Source: Motilibacter peucedani
Lineage (GTDB): Bacteria; Actinomycetota; Actinomycetes; Motilibacterales; Motilibacteraceae
NCBI RefSeq assembly: GCF_003634695.1
Contig: NZ_RBWV01000010.1
Location: forward strand, 310,001 to 374,000
Direction of reading: 5' to 3'
DNA length: 64,000 nt
Positions 1-7,942 of the stretch are shown in pieces. Made by a program: the position numbers and the translations under genes. Position 1 is the first letter of the stretch. Each line of letters starts with the position of its first letter. A model generated the notes under the pieces. The model did not search any database. It saw nothing but the letters and a program-made list of their open reading frames with translations, and was not told the DNA's origin.

Positions 1-148
1 GCCGCGCGGCCGCGTGGGCCGACGACCTGCGGAGGTGGCGCCCGAGCCCGGCGTCCTGCTCGACCGGCTGCTCGAGACCGTCGTCGGTGCCGGGGTGCCG
101 CTCACCGCCCGTCGGGACGACGTGACGCTGCTGGGCATCCGCGTCTAG
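1..148 (+). CDS. SpoIIE/PP2C-type serine phosphatase, C-terminal end only
   Basis: Only the last 48 codons are inside the window, ending at the TAG at 146-148. The frame reads ...ETVVGAGVPLTARRDDVTLLGIRV. The closing DDVTLLGIR resembles the DDxTLLxLR strand that ends SpoIIE/RsbU-type PP2C phosphatases, where the paired aspartates bind metal. Such enzymes usually dephosphorylate anti-anti-sigma proteins. This is seen from a short fragment, so the family assignment is tentative and the N-terminal domains are unknown. The gene lies 255 bases upstream of sigA in the same direction; that gap shows no clear gene. Confidence 0.45.
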   Translation, partial: PRGRVGRRPAEVAPEPGVLLDRLLETVVGAGVPLTARRDDVTLLGIRV

Positions 149-403
149 GGCGGTGTCCGGGTCGCGACCGGGCCGAACTGCTCAGGCGGAGCCCGCCACG
201 ATCGAACAGGGACGGGTAACGTGGCTGGGATCCCGGCCTGACCCGCTCCGTGAGCCCTCGGGTGCGCCCTGCGCGCCGACCCGCTGGCCTACGTCGCGTG
301 TCACAATGGGATGTTGCTGCGCTCCGCAGCTCCCAGCCCAAGACGTGGTGCGGCGGCTCGTCGCCCAGGTCCTTCGCAGCTCCACACAGACGAGAGGTCG
401 TAG

Positions 404-1960
404 GTGTCGGTCACGCCCCGCCCGCTCCCGCCAGAGTTCGCCGTCCCCGAGGTCCAGGAGCTGCTGACGCAGGGCAAGGCCACCGGTTCGGTGTCCGCCG
501 CCTCCGTCCGCGCCGCCTGCGAGGGCCGCATCGAGGTGTCCCGGGTGAAGGCCGTGCTCCGCGCCCTCGCCGAGGAGGGTGTCGTGGTCGCGCTCGAGCC
601 CCAGGCCACCGCCGCTGCCGCGCCGCGCCGCCGCGCGGTCGCCGCCGCGGCCGCACGCCGCACCACCGCCACCTCGAGCCTCGACGCCGAGGTGCCGAGG
701 CCGGCCAAGAAGGCCACGGCCAAGAAGGCCGCCACCAAGAAGGCCGCCTCGCCGGTGGCCGAGGTGCCGCCGGTCGACGCCGCCGACGAGGCCGAGGGCG
801 ACCTCGACATCGCGCTCGAGGAGATCGTCATCGACCCGGCCGAGCTGGCCGAGGTCGACGGCGCCGCCGCCGTGGTCGACGTCGTGGCCGTCGGAGCCGA
901 GGCGACCGAGGTCGTCGAGGGCGTCGTCGTCGAGGGGGCCGCCGCCGCGGCGGCCGTCGCTCCCGCCGCCGAGGGCGACGGCGAGAGCGAGGGCTTCGTG
1001 CTCTCCGCCGACGACGACGACGAGCCGGCCCAGCAGGTCGCGACGGCCGGCGCCACCGCCGACCCCGTCAAGGACTACCTCAAGCAGATCGGCAAGGTCG
1101 CGCTGCTCAACGCCGAGCAGGAGGTCGAGCTCGCCAAGCGCATCGAGGCCGGCCTGTTCGCCGACGAGAAGCTGGCCTCCGGCGACAAGCTCCCGATCAA
1201 GCTGCGCCGCGAGCTCGAGTGGATCGCCACCGACGGCCGCCGCGCCAAGAACCACCTGCTCGAGGCCAACTTGCGACTCGTGGTCTCGCTGGCCAAGCGC
1301 TACACCGGCCGCGGCATGCTCTTCCTCGACCTCATCCAGGAAGGCAACCTCGGCCTGATCCGTGCGGTCGAGAAGTTCGACTACACCAAGGGCTACAAGT
1401 TCTCGACCTACGCGACGTGGTGGATCCGCCAGGCCATCACCCGCGCCATGGCCGACCAGGCGCGCACGATCCGCATCCCGGTGCACATGGTCGAGGTCAT
1501 CAACAAGCTCGCGCGCGTCCAGCGCCAGATGCTCCAGGACCTGGGCCGCGAGCCCACGCCGGAGGAGCTGGCCAAGGAGCTCGACATGACCCCCGAGAAG
1601 GTCGTCGAGGTCCAGAAGTACGGCCGCGAGCCCATCTCGCTGCACACCCCGCTCGGCGAGGACGGCGACAGCGAGTTCGGCGACCTCATCGAGGACTCCG
1701 AGGCGGTCGTGCCGGCCGAGGCCGTGTCGTTCACCCTGCTCCAGGAGCAGCTGCACTCGGTGCTCGACACCCTGTCCGAGCGCGAGGCGGGCGTGGTCTC
1801 GATGCGCTTCGGGCTCACCGACGGCCAGCCCAAGACCCTCGACGAGATCGGCAAGGTCTACGGCGTCACGCGCGAGCGCATCCGCCAGATAGAGAGCAAG
1901 ACCATGTCGAAGCTGCGGCACCCGTCGCGCTCGCAGGTCCTGCGCGACTACCTGGACTGA
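404..1960 (+). CDS. sigA: Principal RNA polymerase sigma factor SigA (HrdB/RpoD)
   Basis: This is the housekeeping sigma-70 that directs RNA polymerase to most promoters. The 518-aa product has an acidic, Ala/Lys-rich N-terminal third ([12 protein letters not shown] near residue 105) typical of actinobacterial SigA. Region 1.2 follows ([16 protein letters not shown], about residue 222), then region 2 ([33 protein letters not shown]), region 3 and region 4 ([18 protein letters not shown]), ending in the family-typical LRDYLD. The start is GTG 404, preceded by GAGAGG at 393-398. The last 18 coding bases are an attachment core: an element is integrated here and supplies the TGA at 1958-1960. The protein end is unchanged, but the original TAG and terminator now lie at 21509-21579. 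Confidence 0.97.
   Translation: MSVTPRPLPPEFAVPEVQELLTQGKATGSVSAASVRAACEGRIEVSRVKAVLRALAEEGVVVALEPQATAAAAPRRRAVAAAAARRTTATSSLDAEVPRPAKKATAKKAATKKAASPVAEVPPVDAADEAEGDLDIALEEIVIDPAELAEVDGAAAVVDVVAVGAEATEVVEGVVVEGAAAAAAVAPAAEGDGESEGFVLSADDDDEPAQQVATAGATADPVKDYLKQIGKVALLNAEQEVELAKRIEAGLFADEKLASGDKLPIKLRRELEWIATDGRRAKNHLLEANLRLVVSLAKRYTGRGMLFLDLIQEGNLGLIRAVEKFDYTKGYKFSTYATWWIRQAITRAMADQARTIRIPVHMVEVINKLARVQRQMLQDLGREPTPEELAKELDMTPEKVVEVQKYGREPISLHTPLGEDGDSEFGDLIEDSEAVVPAEAVSFTLLQEQLHSVLDTLSEREAGVVSMRFGLTDGQPKTLDEIGKVYGVTRERIRQIESKTMSKLRHPSRSQVLRDYLD
1941..1958 (+). repeat. attL: left copy of the 18-bp attachment core
   Basis: TGCGCGACTACCTGGACT at 1941-1958 is identical to 21491-21508. It lies in the sigA frame as CGC GAC TAC CTG GAC (Arg-Asp-Tyr-Leu-Asp). 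The sequences diverge immediately on both sides, as expected of an integrase core. Integration at the 3' end of a conserved gene with restoration of the coding end is standard for tyrosine recombinases, although tRNA genes are the commoner target. Confidence 0.88.
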
Positions 1961-2064
1961 CGATAGTCGGCGTGTCGGGACATCTTCGCAGGTCAGGGGC
2001 TAGTTGTGCGGCCTGACGAGAGACACGGTAGGCGGCTACACCGCTCCTAGTCAAGATATTCGGC

Positions 2065-2070
2065 TAGGCT
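2065..2070 (+). promoter_or_regulatory. Probable -10 box of the leaderless left integrase
   Basis: TAGGCT at 2065-2070 is followed by exactly seven bases and then GTG 2078. There is no purine-rich ribosome binding site in that gap. The spacing would place transcription initiation on the start codon. A 6-bp inverted repeat (GTCAGG 1992-1997, CCTGAC 2012-2017) lies upstream and could be an integrase or Xis arm site; this last point is inference. Confidence 0.5.
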
Positions 2071-2077
2071 GCGTGTC

Positions 2078-2980
2078 GTGCCGCCTGCCGTGGACCCCGA
2101 TCTGCCGGTCCTGCTCGAGTCGTGGGAGCTCGCTCTGCGCGCCGAGCGCAAGAGCCCGCAGACCATCAAGGCCTACGGAGACGGCGTCCGACGCTTCCTC
2201 ACCTGGTGCCAAGCCAACGACCGGCGCGCCGTCCTCGACCGTCCGACGGTCACCGCGTTCGTCGCGGCCCTGCTTGAGGCCGGCGCCGAGGCCTCGACCG
2301 CCCGGTCGCGCCAGCTCGCGCTGCGGAGGTTCTCGGCATGGCTGCTCGAGGAGGGCGAGTCCAGCACCGACGCGCTGCTCGGGACCAAGCCGCCCAAGCT
2401 CGACACCAAGGTCGTCGAGCCCTTGACTGACGGCCAGCTCAAGGCCCTGGTCGCGGCGTGCTCCGGCACTGAGATGCGCGACCGGCGTGACGAGGCCCTC
2501 GTGCGCTTTATGGCGGAGTCTGGTGCGCGCGCCGGCGAGGTCGTCGCCCTCGCGGTCGCCGACGTCGATCTCAAGGCCGGTACGGCCACCGTACGGCGAG
2601 GCAAGGGCGGCAAGGGCCGCACCGTGCCCTTCGGACCGCAAACCGTACGATCGATCGACCGCTACCTACGCGCACGACGCACACACCGGCTCGCCGAGGA
2701 CCCCGCGCTCTGGCTCGGCGACCGCGGCAAGGCGTTCAGCTACGACGCCCTCCACAAGACCCTCGCCATGCGCGCCGAGCGCGCCGGCATCGACGGTTTC
2801 CACCCGCACCGCCTTCGGCACACCGCCGCGCACCGCTGGCTCGCCGCCGGTGGCTCCGAAGGCGGCCTCATGGCCGTCGCCGGCTGGACCCGCCCCGACA
2901 TGCTCTTGCGCTACACCAAGGCGCAAGCCTCGGCGCGCGCCGCCGACGAAGCCCGCCGACTCAACCTGGGGGACTGGTGA
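2078..2980 (+). CDS. Tyrosine recombinase (left integrase)
   Basis: This 300-aa site-specific recombinase would cut and join att cores through a covalent phosphotyrosine. An N-terminal SAM-like core-binding domain spans about residues 8-100 and the catalytic domain about 115-295. The catalytic set is visible: R151 (SGARAGEVV), the beta-hairpin lysine near 178, H244 and R247 (HPHRLRHT), W270 in the second-His position and nucleophile Y279 (MLLRYTKA). It lies 118 bases after the sigA stop and adjoins attL, the usual place for the integrase of an element. The GTG start fits the seven-base spacing after TAGGCT. With the sigA terminator displaced, sigA readthrough could also reach it. Confidence 0.92.
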   Translation: MPPAVDPDLPVLLESWELALRAERKSPQTIKAYGDGVRRFLTWCQANDRRAVLDRPTVTAFVAALLEAGAEASTARSRQLALRRFSAWLLEEGESSTDALLGTKPPKLDTKVVEPLTDGQLKALVAACSGTEMRDRRDEALVRFMAESGARAGEVVALAVADVDLKAGTATVRRGKGGKGRTVPFGPQTVRSIDRYLRARRTHRLAEDPALWLGDRGKAFSYDALHKTLAMRAERAGIDGFHPHRLRHTAAHRWLAAGGSEGGLMAVAGWTRPDMLLRYTKAQASARAADEARRLNLGDW

Positions 2981-3621
2981 TCAGAACCTTGAGTGACGCG
3001 AAACGCCTGGCGGAGGGACAGGCGTTCTGGTCCCAGGAGGCAAATTGGCGGAGGCTTCGCCTCAAAGCGCATCGTTGGCAGGAACAGGGTTGCCCCCGAC
3101 CCATTCCTAAGACGCTGCCAATCGTGGACCGACCATGTTGCCCTTTGTCTCGGCGAGACTTGGCCGTCATAGAGGTGTTTGACAGCGGTCGGGCGTTTCG
3201 GAGCCGGCAACTCGGGGCGCGCGTCCTCCTGACTGTTCGGTGCGCCCGAAAAGGGCACACCCTAGCGTTCGTGCACGCTTCCGCCTTCGGTTCAGTGCTC
3301 GTCCCGACTTCCTCCCTATCACCCGTCGATCCGACGGCGTCTGCTCAGAGAAGGAACCTTCGGGACCAGCTCGACTTGAACACGGACGACGAGGTGCACC
3401 GCATCTTCCTGGAGTTGACTGCGCCTCGTGATCCGTGGGCGACAGATCGTGCTCAGATCGCGGTGGAGCTTCAAGGAGGCGCATGGGCGATGGATGACGG
3501 GTCGTGGCAACTCGTCGCCGCAACATCGATGAGTCTTCTGTGCCGATGCGGTTCTCGACGGCTCGACTTCGAGCTGCTGCGCTCGCTCATAGGCGAAGGC
3601 GTTCCTACCGTGAGTGTCTAA
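2977..3621 (+). CDS. Hypothetical protein downstream of the left integrase
   Basis: This 214-aa product is not recognised. Its GTG start (2977) overlaps the integrase stop by four bases, so the two are probably translationally coupled. The sequence is hydrophilic, with no membrane segment or signal peptide. The C-terminal part has a CRCGSRRLDFELL stretch, and further Cys and His residues occur in the middle (VRCARKGHT), so metal binding is possible but unproven. Base composition is clearly lower in G+C than the host genes, which points to a foreign origin. The conserved-looking middle section (LLTVRCARKGHTLAFVH) may be a beta-rich domain. Confidence 0.6.
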   Translation: MIRTLSDAKRLAEGQAFWSQEANWRRLRLKAHRWQEQGCPRPIPKTLPIVDRPCCPLSRRDLAVIEVFDSGRAFRSRQLGARVLLTVRCARKGHTLAFVHASAFGSVLVPTSSLSPVDPTASAQRRNLRDQLDLNTDDEVHRIFLELTAPRDPWATDRAQIAVELQGGAWAMDDGSWQLVAATSMSLLCRCGSRRLDFELLRSLIGEGVPTVSV

Positions 3622-3711
3622 CCGTCCGCTACAGCGCTTGGGTGGTATGTTCGTCATGTAGCCCGAGCTGTTGCAGCCGAACAATACTGCTAGCCGAGTT
3701 GGGCGCGGTGC

Positions 3712-3729
3712 AGATCCGTCAAGGGATCT
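3712..3729 (+). promoter_or_regulatory. Small hairpin overlapping a ribosome binding site
   Basis: AGATCC (3712-3717) and GGATCT (3724-3729) are perfect inverted repeats with a six-base loop. The AAGGGA Shine-Dalgarno for the gene starting at 3737 lies across the loop and right arm (3721-3726), so folding would hide it. The effect on translation is inferred. Confidence 0.35.
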
Positions 3730-3736
3730 CACTGTC

Positions 3737-4048
3737 ATGTCTGAAGCCCCATCCGGGCAGGCTGCCTTCAACGGCCGCATCGGCGCCGCAGTGCGGTGGG
3801 CCGCAACCGAAGACCGCGTGGCTGCCACAGCGCCCGCACGCAAGGCCTTCGACCGCAGCTTCGAGAAGCAGGTCGACCCCGACGGGGTCCTGCCGCCTGA
3901 CGAGCGAGCCATCCGTGCAGCTCACGCCCGCAGGGCGTACTTACTACGCCTCGCCCTGAAGTCCGCCCAGGCCCGCCGCAAGCGCGGCACGAGCGACTTG
4001 CGACCCCCGGCCTCTACCCTCGCCGACGAGGGAGGGTCTGCCGCATGA
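3737..4048 (+). CDS. Small hypothetical protein, first of the pre-RepA gene chain
   Basis: This 103-aa product is not recognised. The start is ATG 3737, chosen because AAGGGA sits eight bases upstream; an earlier ATG at 3671 lacks a site. The sequence is helical and basic, with a run of Arg/Ala-rich helices in the C-terminal half (AIRAAHARRAYLLRLALKSA). Its stop overlaps the next start as ATGA at 4045-4048. It begins a chain of five genes, each overlapping the next by four bases, ending in the RepA-type ATPase. A replication or regulatory role is inferred only from this position. Confidence 0.6.
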   Translation: MSEAPSGQAAFNGRIGAAVRWAATEDRVAATAPARKAFDRSFEKQVDPDGVLPPDERAIRAAHARRAYLLRLALKSAQARRKRGTSDLRPPASTLADEGGSAA

Positions 4049-4278
4049 TGAGGCCACCCGAACGAAGAAGCCGGCCTGGGAAGTCCCCACTCCCCAAGCC
4101 GGCCACAAGTCAGGTCGCCGCCAAGCTCACCGACATCGTCAGTATGGCGCAGGCCCGCACAGAAGGCGAGCAGCGCCGGCTCAAGGCCGACCTGTACCGC
4201 GTCGCCCGCGACCGCCGCGCAGCCGGTGACCGTGAAGCCGCTGACCTCGCGCTCGCATGGGCTGAGAGTGCCGCATGA
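4045..4278 (+). CDS. Small hypothetical protein in the RepA operon
   Basis: This 77-aa basic protein starts at ATG 4045 within the ATGA shared with the preceding gene, and ends in the ATGA shared with the next (4275-4278). The N-terminal 25 residues are Pro/Arg/Lys-rich. The remainder is predicted helical (VAAKLTDIVSMAQARTEGEQ), with alternating charged residues suggesting a short coiled coil. I do not recognise the family. Its job is probably tied to RepA because the coupling would keep the products in fixed proportion. Confidence 0.6.
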   Translation: MMRPPERRSRPGKSPLPKPATSQVAAKLTDIVSMAQARTEGEQRRLKADLYRVARDRRAAGDREAADLALAWAESAA

Positions 4279-4589
4279 GCGCCGAACGCGACCCGTTCGA
4301 GCGGGCACGACTCTCGAGCGAGACAGAGCTCGACGCCTTCTACAACCTCGGGCTGTCGAGCACCCATCACTGGCTCGAGAGCCGACCAGGCACTCAGTAC
4401 GCCGAGGTCGAGGCCATGGCGCTGACGGAGCGCCGACACCGCCTTCACCGCATCGTCGACGGGATGATCGACCGCATCGCCGCCGAACGGCTGCGGGAGC
4501 GCCGACGTGGGCTGCTTGTCCCGCCCGGCGTGCTGGCCACCGTGTCCAGCATCGACGACGCGCGGGCGCGGCGAGGCGGTGCAGCGTGA
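4275..4589 (+). CDS. Small hypothetical helical protein in the RepA operon
   Basis: This 104-aa product starts at ATG 4275 and is coupled on both sides (ATGA 4275-4278, GTGA 4586-4589). It has a DAFYNLGLSSTHHWLESRPG stretch near residue 20 followed by long charged helices (MALTERRHRLHRIVDGMIDR). No catalytic motif, signal peptide or membrane segment is visible. Function is unknown; the context is the replication-type gene chain of the element. Confidence 0.6.
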   Translation: MSAERDPFERARLSSETELDAFYNLGLSSTHHWLESRPGTQYAEVEAMALTERRHRLHRIVDGMIDRIAAERLRERRRGLLVPPGVLATVSSIDDARARRGGAA

Positions 4590-4873
4590 GCGCCGACGTC
4601 CCGTTCTTCCTCGACGGCCCCGACTGGCTCCCGCCGCTGCTGCGGCAAGGGTGGGAGGCCTACCAGTGGCACCTCGAAGGCCTGGAAGCTGAGGCACCAG
4701 CTCCCGCTGCCGCCTGGCACCGTCACAGCCCCGAGCGCGCCGCACGCGTCGCCGCCGGATGGGTTCCTCGGGACCTGACACTGCAGCCAGCCTTGCCGCG
4801 TTACCTCATGACCACCGAGGAGCTCGCTCGACCGGAGACCCACGCGACCAGCCGGCACGTGGAGGCCGCGTGA
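4586..4873 (+). CDS. Small hypothetical protein preceding RepA
   Basis: The 95-aa product starts at GTG 4586 inside the GTGA overlap with the previous gene; an upstream ATG in the same frame would overlap that gene completely and is rejected. It is rich in Trp and Pro at the N-terminus (FFLDGPDWLPPLLRQGWEAY). The stop overlaps the RepA start (GTGA 4870-4873). The family is not recognised. Confidence 0.55.
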   Translation: MSADVPFFLDGPDWLPPLLRQGWEAYQWHLEGLEAEAPAPAAAWHRHSPERAARVAAGWVPRDLTLQPALPRYLMTTEELARPETHATSRHVEAA

Positions 4874-6015
4874 GCGCCGCCACGCACGGGTGGAGCATCA
4901 ACGGGCCCGACCCGACGTACCAGCCGATGGACGAATACGACGACCGCCACGACGATTACGACGCCCCGGTCGTTCTGCCACTGCCCGGCCTGGACATGAC
5001 CCGCCTCGACGGTCCACTACCGGAGCCACGCTGGCTCGTCGAGAACCGCATCGTCCGTCAGAGCCTCACAGTCCTGGGCGCGAAGCCCGGAGTCGGCAAG
5101 TCCTGGCTCTCCATGGACCTCGCCGTCGCCCTCGCGGCCGGACGCCCATGGGTCGGCATCGACATCCCCCAACCGATGCGCGTCCTCTACGTCGACGCAG
5201 AGAACGGCGACGACATCGCGCTCGAGCGGATCCAGCAACTCGGCGGCACAAGCACGTCGCTCGGTGGGCGCCTGCACTACGTCACCGCCAGCATTCAGCT
5301 CCCTGCAGCGTCGGGTGTCGCCCGACTCAGAGCGACCATCGAATGGCACCAGCCCGACCTCGTCATCGTCGACACACTCGCCTCAGTCGCGCCCCTCGCG
5401 GAGAAGGACACCGAGAACTCGTCACTGTTCCTCGCCGGCGTCTGGCACCTCGCCAGAGACCACGGAGCCGCGATGCTCCTCCTGCACCACCTCCGCAAGT
5501 CACTGCAAGGCGCACCCCGGGACGACCCCAAAGACGCCTTCCGCGGCGCGGGCCACCTCATCGGGACAGCGTCGCGGGCGTGGGTCCTCGACCCGCTCCA
5601 CCCGAAAGAGCCCAAGTTCCTCTGGCACGACGCCAAAGCCCGACGCGGCAAGGCGCAGCCCGCCACCCGCGTCGAGGTCGTCGACTACGAGGACGACGAC
5701 GGCAACAAGCGCACGCGACTCGAGACGCAAGGCACCGTCGCCGGCGTCGAAGGTGGCTACGACGCGTATCTCGCGGCCGTCCTCGCCTACATCGACGCAC
5801 GCCCCCTCAGAGAGGCCCGCACCGTCGACCTCCTGGCCGTCGAAGATGCACCGGCCGAGCGGACAGCGAAGGACTACCTCAACCGGGCCACCGCCTCCGG
5901 CGTGCTTCACAAACCACGCCGCGGCGTCTACCGGCGAGCCGAACCAGAAGCCCTCATGGACCCACCCCGAAGTGGATCTTTGCACGAACCTAACGACCCG
6001 GAGGACGACGACTGA
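4870..6015 (+). CDS. RepA-type AAA ATPase (RecA-fold, AAA_25-like)
   Basis: This 381-aa protein has a RecA-like ATPase fold similar to the RepA helicases of plasmids and mobile elements. Walker A is AKPGVGKSW at residues 71-79, and Walker B is the hydrophobic strand LVIVDTLAS near residues 164-172. A LLLHHLRK segment near residue 205 fits the sensor strand, and the C-terminal third resembles a winged-helix region (TVDLLAVEDAPAERTAKDYL). The GTG start lies in a four-base overlap with the preceding gene. Direct repeats of GCACGAACC begin inside its 3' end and continue downstream, as at plasmid origins. Known relatives unwind origin DNA; activity here is inferred. Confidence 0.8.
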   Translation: MSAATHGWSINGPDPTYQPMDEYDDRHDDYDAPVVLPLPGLDMTRLDGPLPEPRWLVENRIVRQSLTVLGAKPGVGKSWLSMDLAVALAAGRPWVGIDIPQPMRVLYVDAENGDDIALERIQQLGGTSTSLGGRLHYVTASIQLPAASGVARLRATIEWHQPDLVIVDTLASVAPLAEKDTENSSLFLAGVWHLARDHGAAMLLLHHLRKSLQGAPRDDPKDAFRGAGHLIGTASRAWVLDPLHPKEPKFLWHDAKARRGKAQPATRVEVVDYEDDDGNKRTRLETQGTVAGVEGGYDAYLAAVLAYIDARPLREARTVDLLAVEDAPAERTAKDYLNRATASGVLHKPRRGVYRRAEPEALMDPPRSGSLHEPNDPEDDD

Positions 6016-6120
6016 TGTGCACGAACCCTGCACAAACCCCGCACGAACCCTGCACAACCAGTGCCCAAGACGCCCGTCGTGCCGCCCGCAGGAAAGCGGC
6101 GACGACGAAGTGCACGAAGT
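5982..6120 (+). repeat. Iteron-like direct repeats, candidate origin of the element
   Basis: GCACGAACCCTGCACAA occurs exactly at 6019-6035 and again at 6041-6057, 22 bases apart. Partial copies (GCACGAACCT at 5982-5991; GCACGAAG at 6112-6119) flank them. They begin in the last codons of the RepA-type gene and fill the gap after it. Phased repeats next to a RepA-type ATPase are the usual layout of an iteron origin. The rest of 6016-6346 holds the start of the split small gene (6138) and the left end of the IS21 element. Confidence 0.5.
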
Positions 6121-6231
6121 GCAGGAGGTATATAGAGATGCACGTCCCGCACTTCGCAGGAACGAAGGTGGCCGTGACAGCCTGAACTGGCCCCGGTAGG
6201 ACGCCTCGATCCGGCCCCACCTGTTGCTGGC

Positions 6232-6298
6232 TGTGACGGTTTGATCTGGCCCCACTTCGACACGCCGGGTTGGTTGTGACGGTTTGATCTGGCCCCAC
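6232..6298 (+). repeat. Tandem internal repeats at the left end of the IS21 element
   Basis: A 24-bp unit beginning TGTGACGGTTTGATCTGGCC occupies 6232-6255 and recurs exactly at 6275-6298. The spacing from start to start is 43 bp. It shares the CTGGCCCC box with the terminal repeat. Multiple repeats inside the ends are known transposase binding sites in the IS21 family. They also lie upstream of istA, so they could overlap its promoter. Confidence 0.7.
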
Positions 6299-6346
6299 CC
6301 TGAGGGTGGTCATCGACATCGGTGACCAGCGGAGGGCGGGGCGGGG

Positions 6347-7942
6347 ATGGGGTCGAGAGTGGAACAGTTCGCGGCGATCAGGCGGGACGAGCGGGTCGAG
6401 GGGTTGTCGATCCGTGAGCTCGCTGAACGTCATCACGTTCACCGGCGAACCGTCCGGCAGGCGTTGGCCAGTGCGTTGCCGCCGGAACGCAAAACGCCAG
6501 TGCGAGTCTCGCGTCGCCTTGAGGTGTTCAAGCCGGTCATCGACACGATGCTCCGCGCGGATCTCGACGCGCCGCGCAAGCAACGCCACACGGCCCGCCG
6601 TGTCCTGGCCCGTCTGGTCGATGAGCACCAGGCCGTCGAGGTGTCCTACTCGACGGTGCGGGACTACATCGCTCATCGACGGCCGGAGATCGCGATCGAA
6701 GCAGGACGGGCGTCAGCGGACGGGTTCGTGCCGCAGACCCACCCGGCCGGCGCGGAGGGCGAAGTCGACTTCGCAGATCTGTGGGTGGTGCTGGCTGGGG
6801 TGAAGACAAAGACGCAGTTGTTCACGTTGCGGCTGTCGCACTCGGGCAAGGCGATCCACCGGGCGTTCCCGACACAGGCTCAGGAAGCTTTCCTGGAAGG
6901 GCACGTCTACGCTTTCGAGCAACTCGGTGGTGTCCCCACAGTGCATGTTCGCTACGACAATCTAAAGTCGGCGGAGTCACGGGTCCTGCTCGGTCGCAAC
7001 CGGGAGGAATCCGACCGGTGGGTGGCGTTCCGCTCGCACTACGGCTTCGACGCGTTCTACTGCCAACCTGGAGTCAACGGGGCGCACGAAAAGGGCGGTG
7101 TCGAAGGCGAAGGCGGCCGGTTCCGCCGCAACCACTGCGTCCCGATGCCCGTCGTCGACTCGATCAGCCAGCTGAACGAGCTGTTGGCTGCGGCCGATGC
7201 GAAGGACGACTACCGGCGCATCGCGAACCGGGCCACGACCGTCGGCCACGACTACCTCATCGAGAAGCCACTGCTGCGGCCGTTGCCGGCGACGGAGTTC
7301 CCGACCTGGCTGACCCTCGAGCCGCGGGTGGATCGCTACGCCCGGATCACGGTGCGGCAGTGTCACTACTCGGTGCCGGCGAAGCTGATCGGGCGCCGAG
7401 TCCGCGTTCGGCTCGGCGCAACGACGTTGACCGTGTTCGACGCCCGGCACGAAGTCGCTCGACACGAGCGGATCACAGTTCGCGGTGAGCAGTCGCTGAA
7501 CCTGGACCACTACCTAGAGGTGCTGCAACGCAAACCGGGTGCGCTGCCCGGCGCGACAGCGTTGGCCCAAGCCCGCAAGGACGGCACGTTCACCCCAGCG
7601 CACGAAGCGTTCTGGGCCGCCGCCCGCCACGCGCTCGGCGACTCCAAGGGCACCCGAGCGTTGGTGGAAGTGCTGCTGCTGCACAGACACCTGCCCGCTG
7701 CTGACGTGATCGCCGGGATCACCGCGGCGTTGCGCCTGGAGTCGGTCAGCCCTGACGTCGTCGCCGTCGAGGCCCGCAAGTTCGGCAACGCGGCCGCGCC
7801 GCCGTCGCCTGGATCCACCGGGCCCCAGGTGATAGACCTTGCCCAACGTCGAACCATCGCAGGCGCCGTCGTCCCAGTCGACGAGCGGCCTCTGCCGTCC
7901 GTGGCGCCCTATGACGATCTCCTCGGGCAGGTAAACCGATGA
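6347..7942 (+). CDS. istA: IS21-family transposase IstA
   Basis: This 531-aa transposase catalyses strand transfer. An N-terminal helix-turn-helix is visible (SIRELAERHHVHRRTVRQAL, residues 21-40). The rve-type catalytic core has aspartates at about D141 (EVDFADLW) and D204 (VRYDNLKS) and the glutamate in HEKGGVEGE (about 248-253). A C-terminal beta-rich Mu-like segment follows (VRQCHYSVPAKLIGRRVRVR). The length is typical of IstA. The ATG 6347 start has GGAGGG upstream. Its stop overlaps istB in an ATGA at 7939-7942. No frame break is seen, so it may be active. Confidence 0.95.
   Translation: MGSRVEQFAAIRRDERVEGLSIRELAERHHVHRRTVRQALASALPPERKTPVRVSRRLEVFKPVIDTMLRADLDAPRKQRHTARRVLARLVDEHQAVEVSYSTVRDYIAHRRPEIAIEAGRASADGFVPQTHPAGAEGEVDFADLWVVLAGVKTKTQLFTLRLSHSGKAIHRAFPTQAQEAFLEGHVYAFEQLGGVPTVHVRYDNLKSAESRVLLGRNREESDRWVAFRSHYGFDAFYCQPGVNGAHEKGGVEGEGGRFRRNHCVPMPVVDSISQLNELLAAADAKDDYRRIANRATTVGHDYLIEKPLLRPLPATEFPTWLTLEPRVDRYARITVRQCHYSVPAKLIGRRVRVRLGATTLTVFDARHEVARHERITVRGEQSLNLDHYLEVLQRKPGALPGATALAQARKDGTFTPAHEAFWAAARHALGDSKGTRALVEVLLLHRHLPAADVIAGITAALRLESVSPDVVAVEARKFGNAAAPPSPGSTGPQVIDLAQRRTIAGAVVPVDERPLPSVAPYDDLLGQVNR

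Noticed and set aside
182-1921. Long minus-strand open frame opposite sigA
   Set aside because: It is a high-G+C shadow of sigA: the product is Leu/Gly/Asp-rich with no family resemblance.
5982-6120. CRISPR-like array
   Set aside because: There are only two exact 17-bp copies with a five-base gap between them, and no cas genes are in the window.
5264-6199. Open frame overlapping RepA and running past its stop
   Set aside because: It is Ser/Arg/Thr-rich, in the wrong frame relative to the Walker motifs, and is a shadow.
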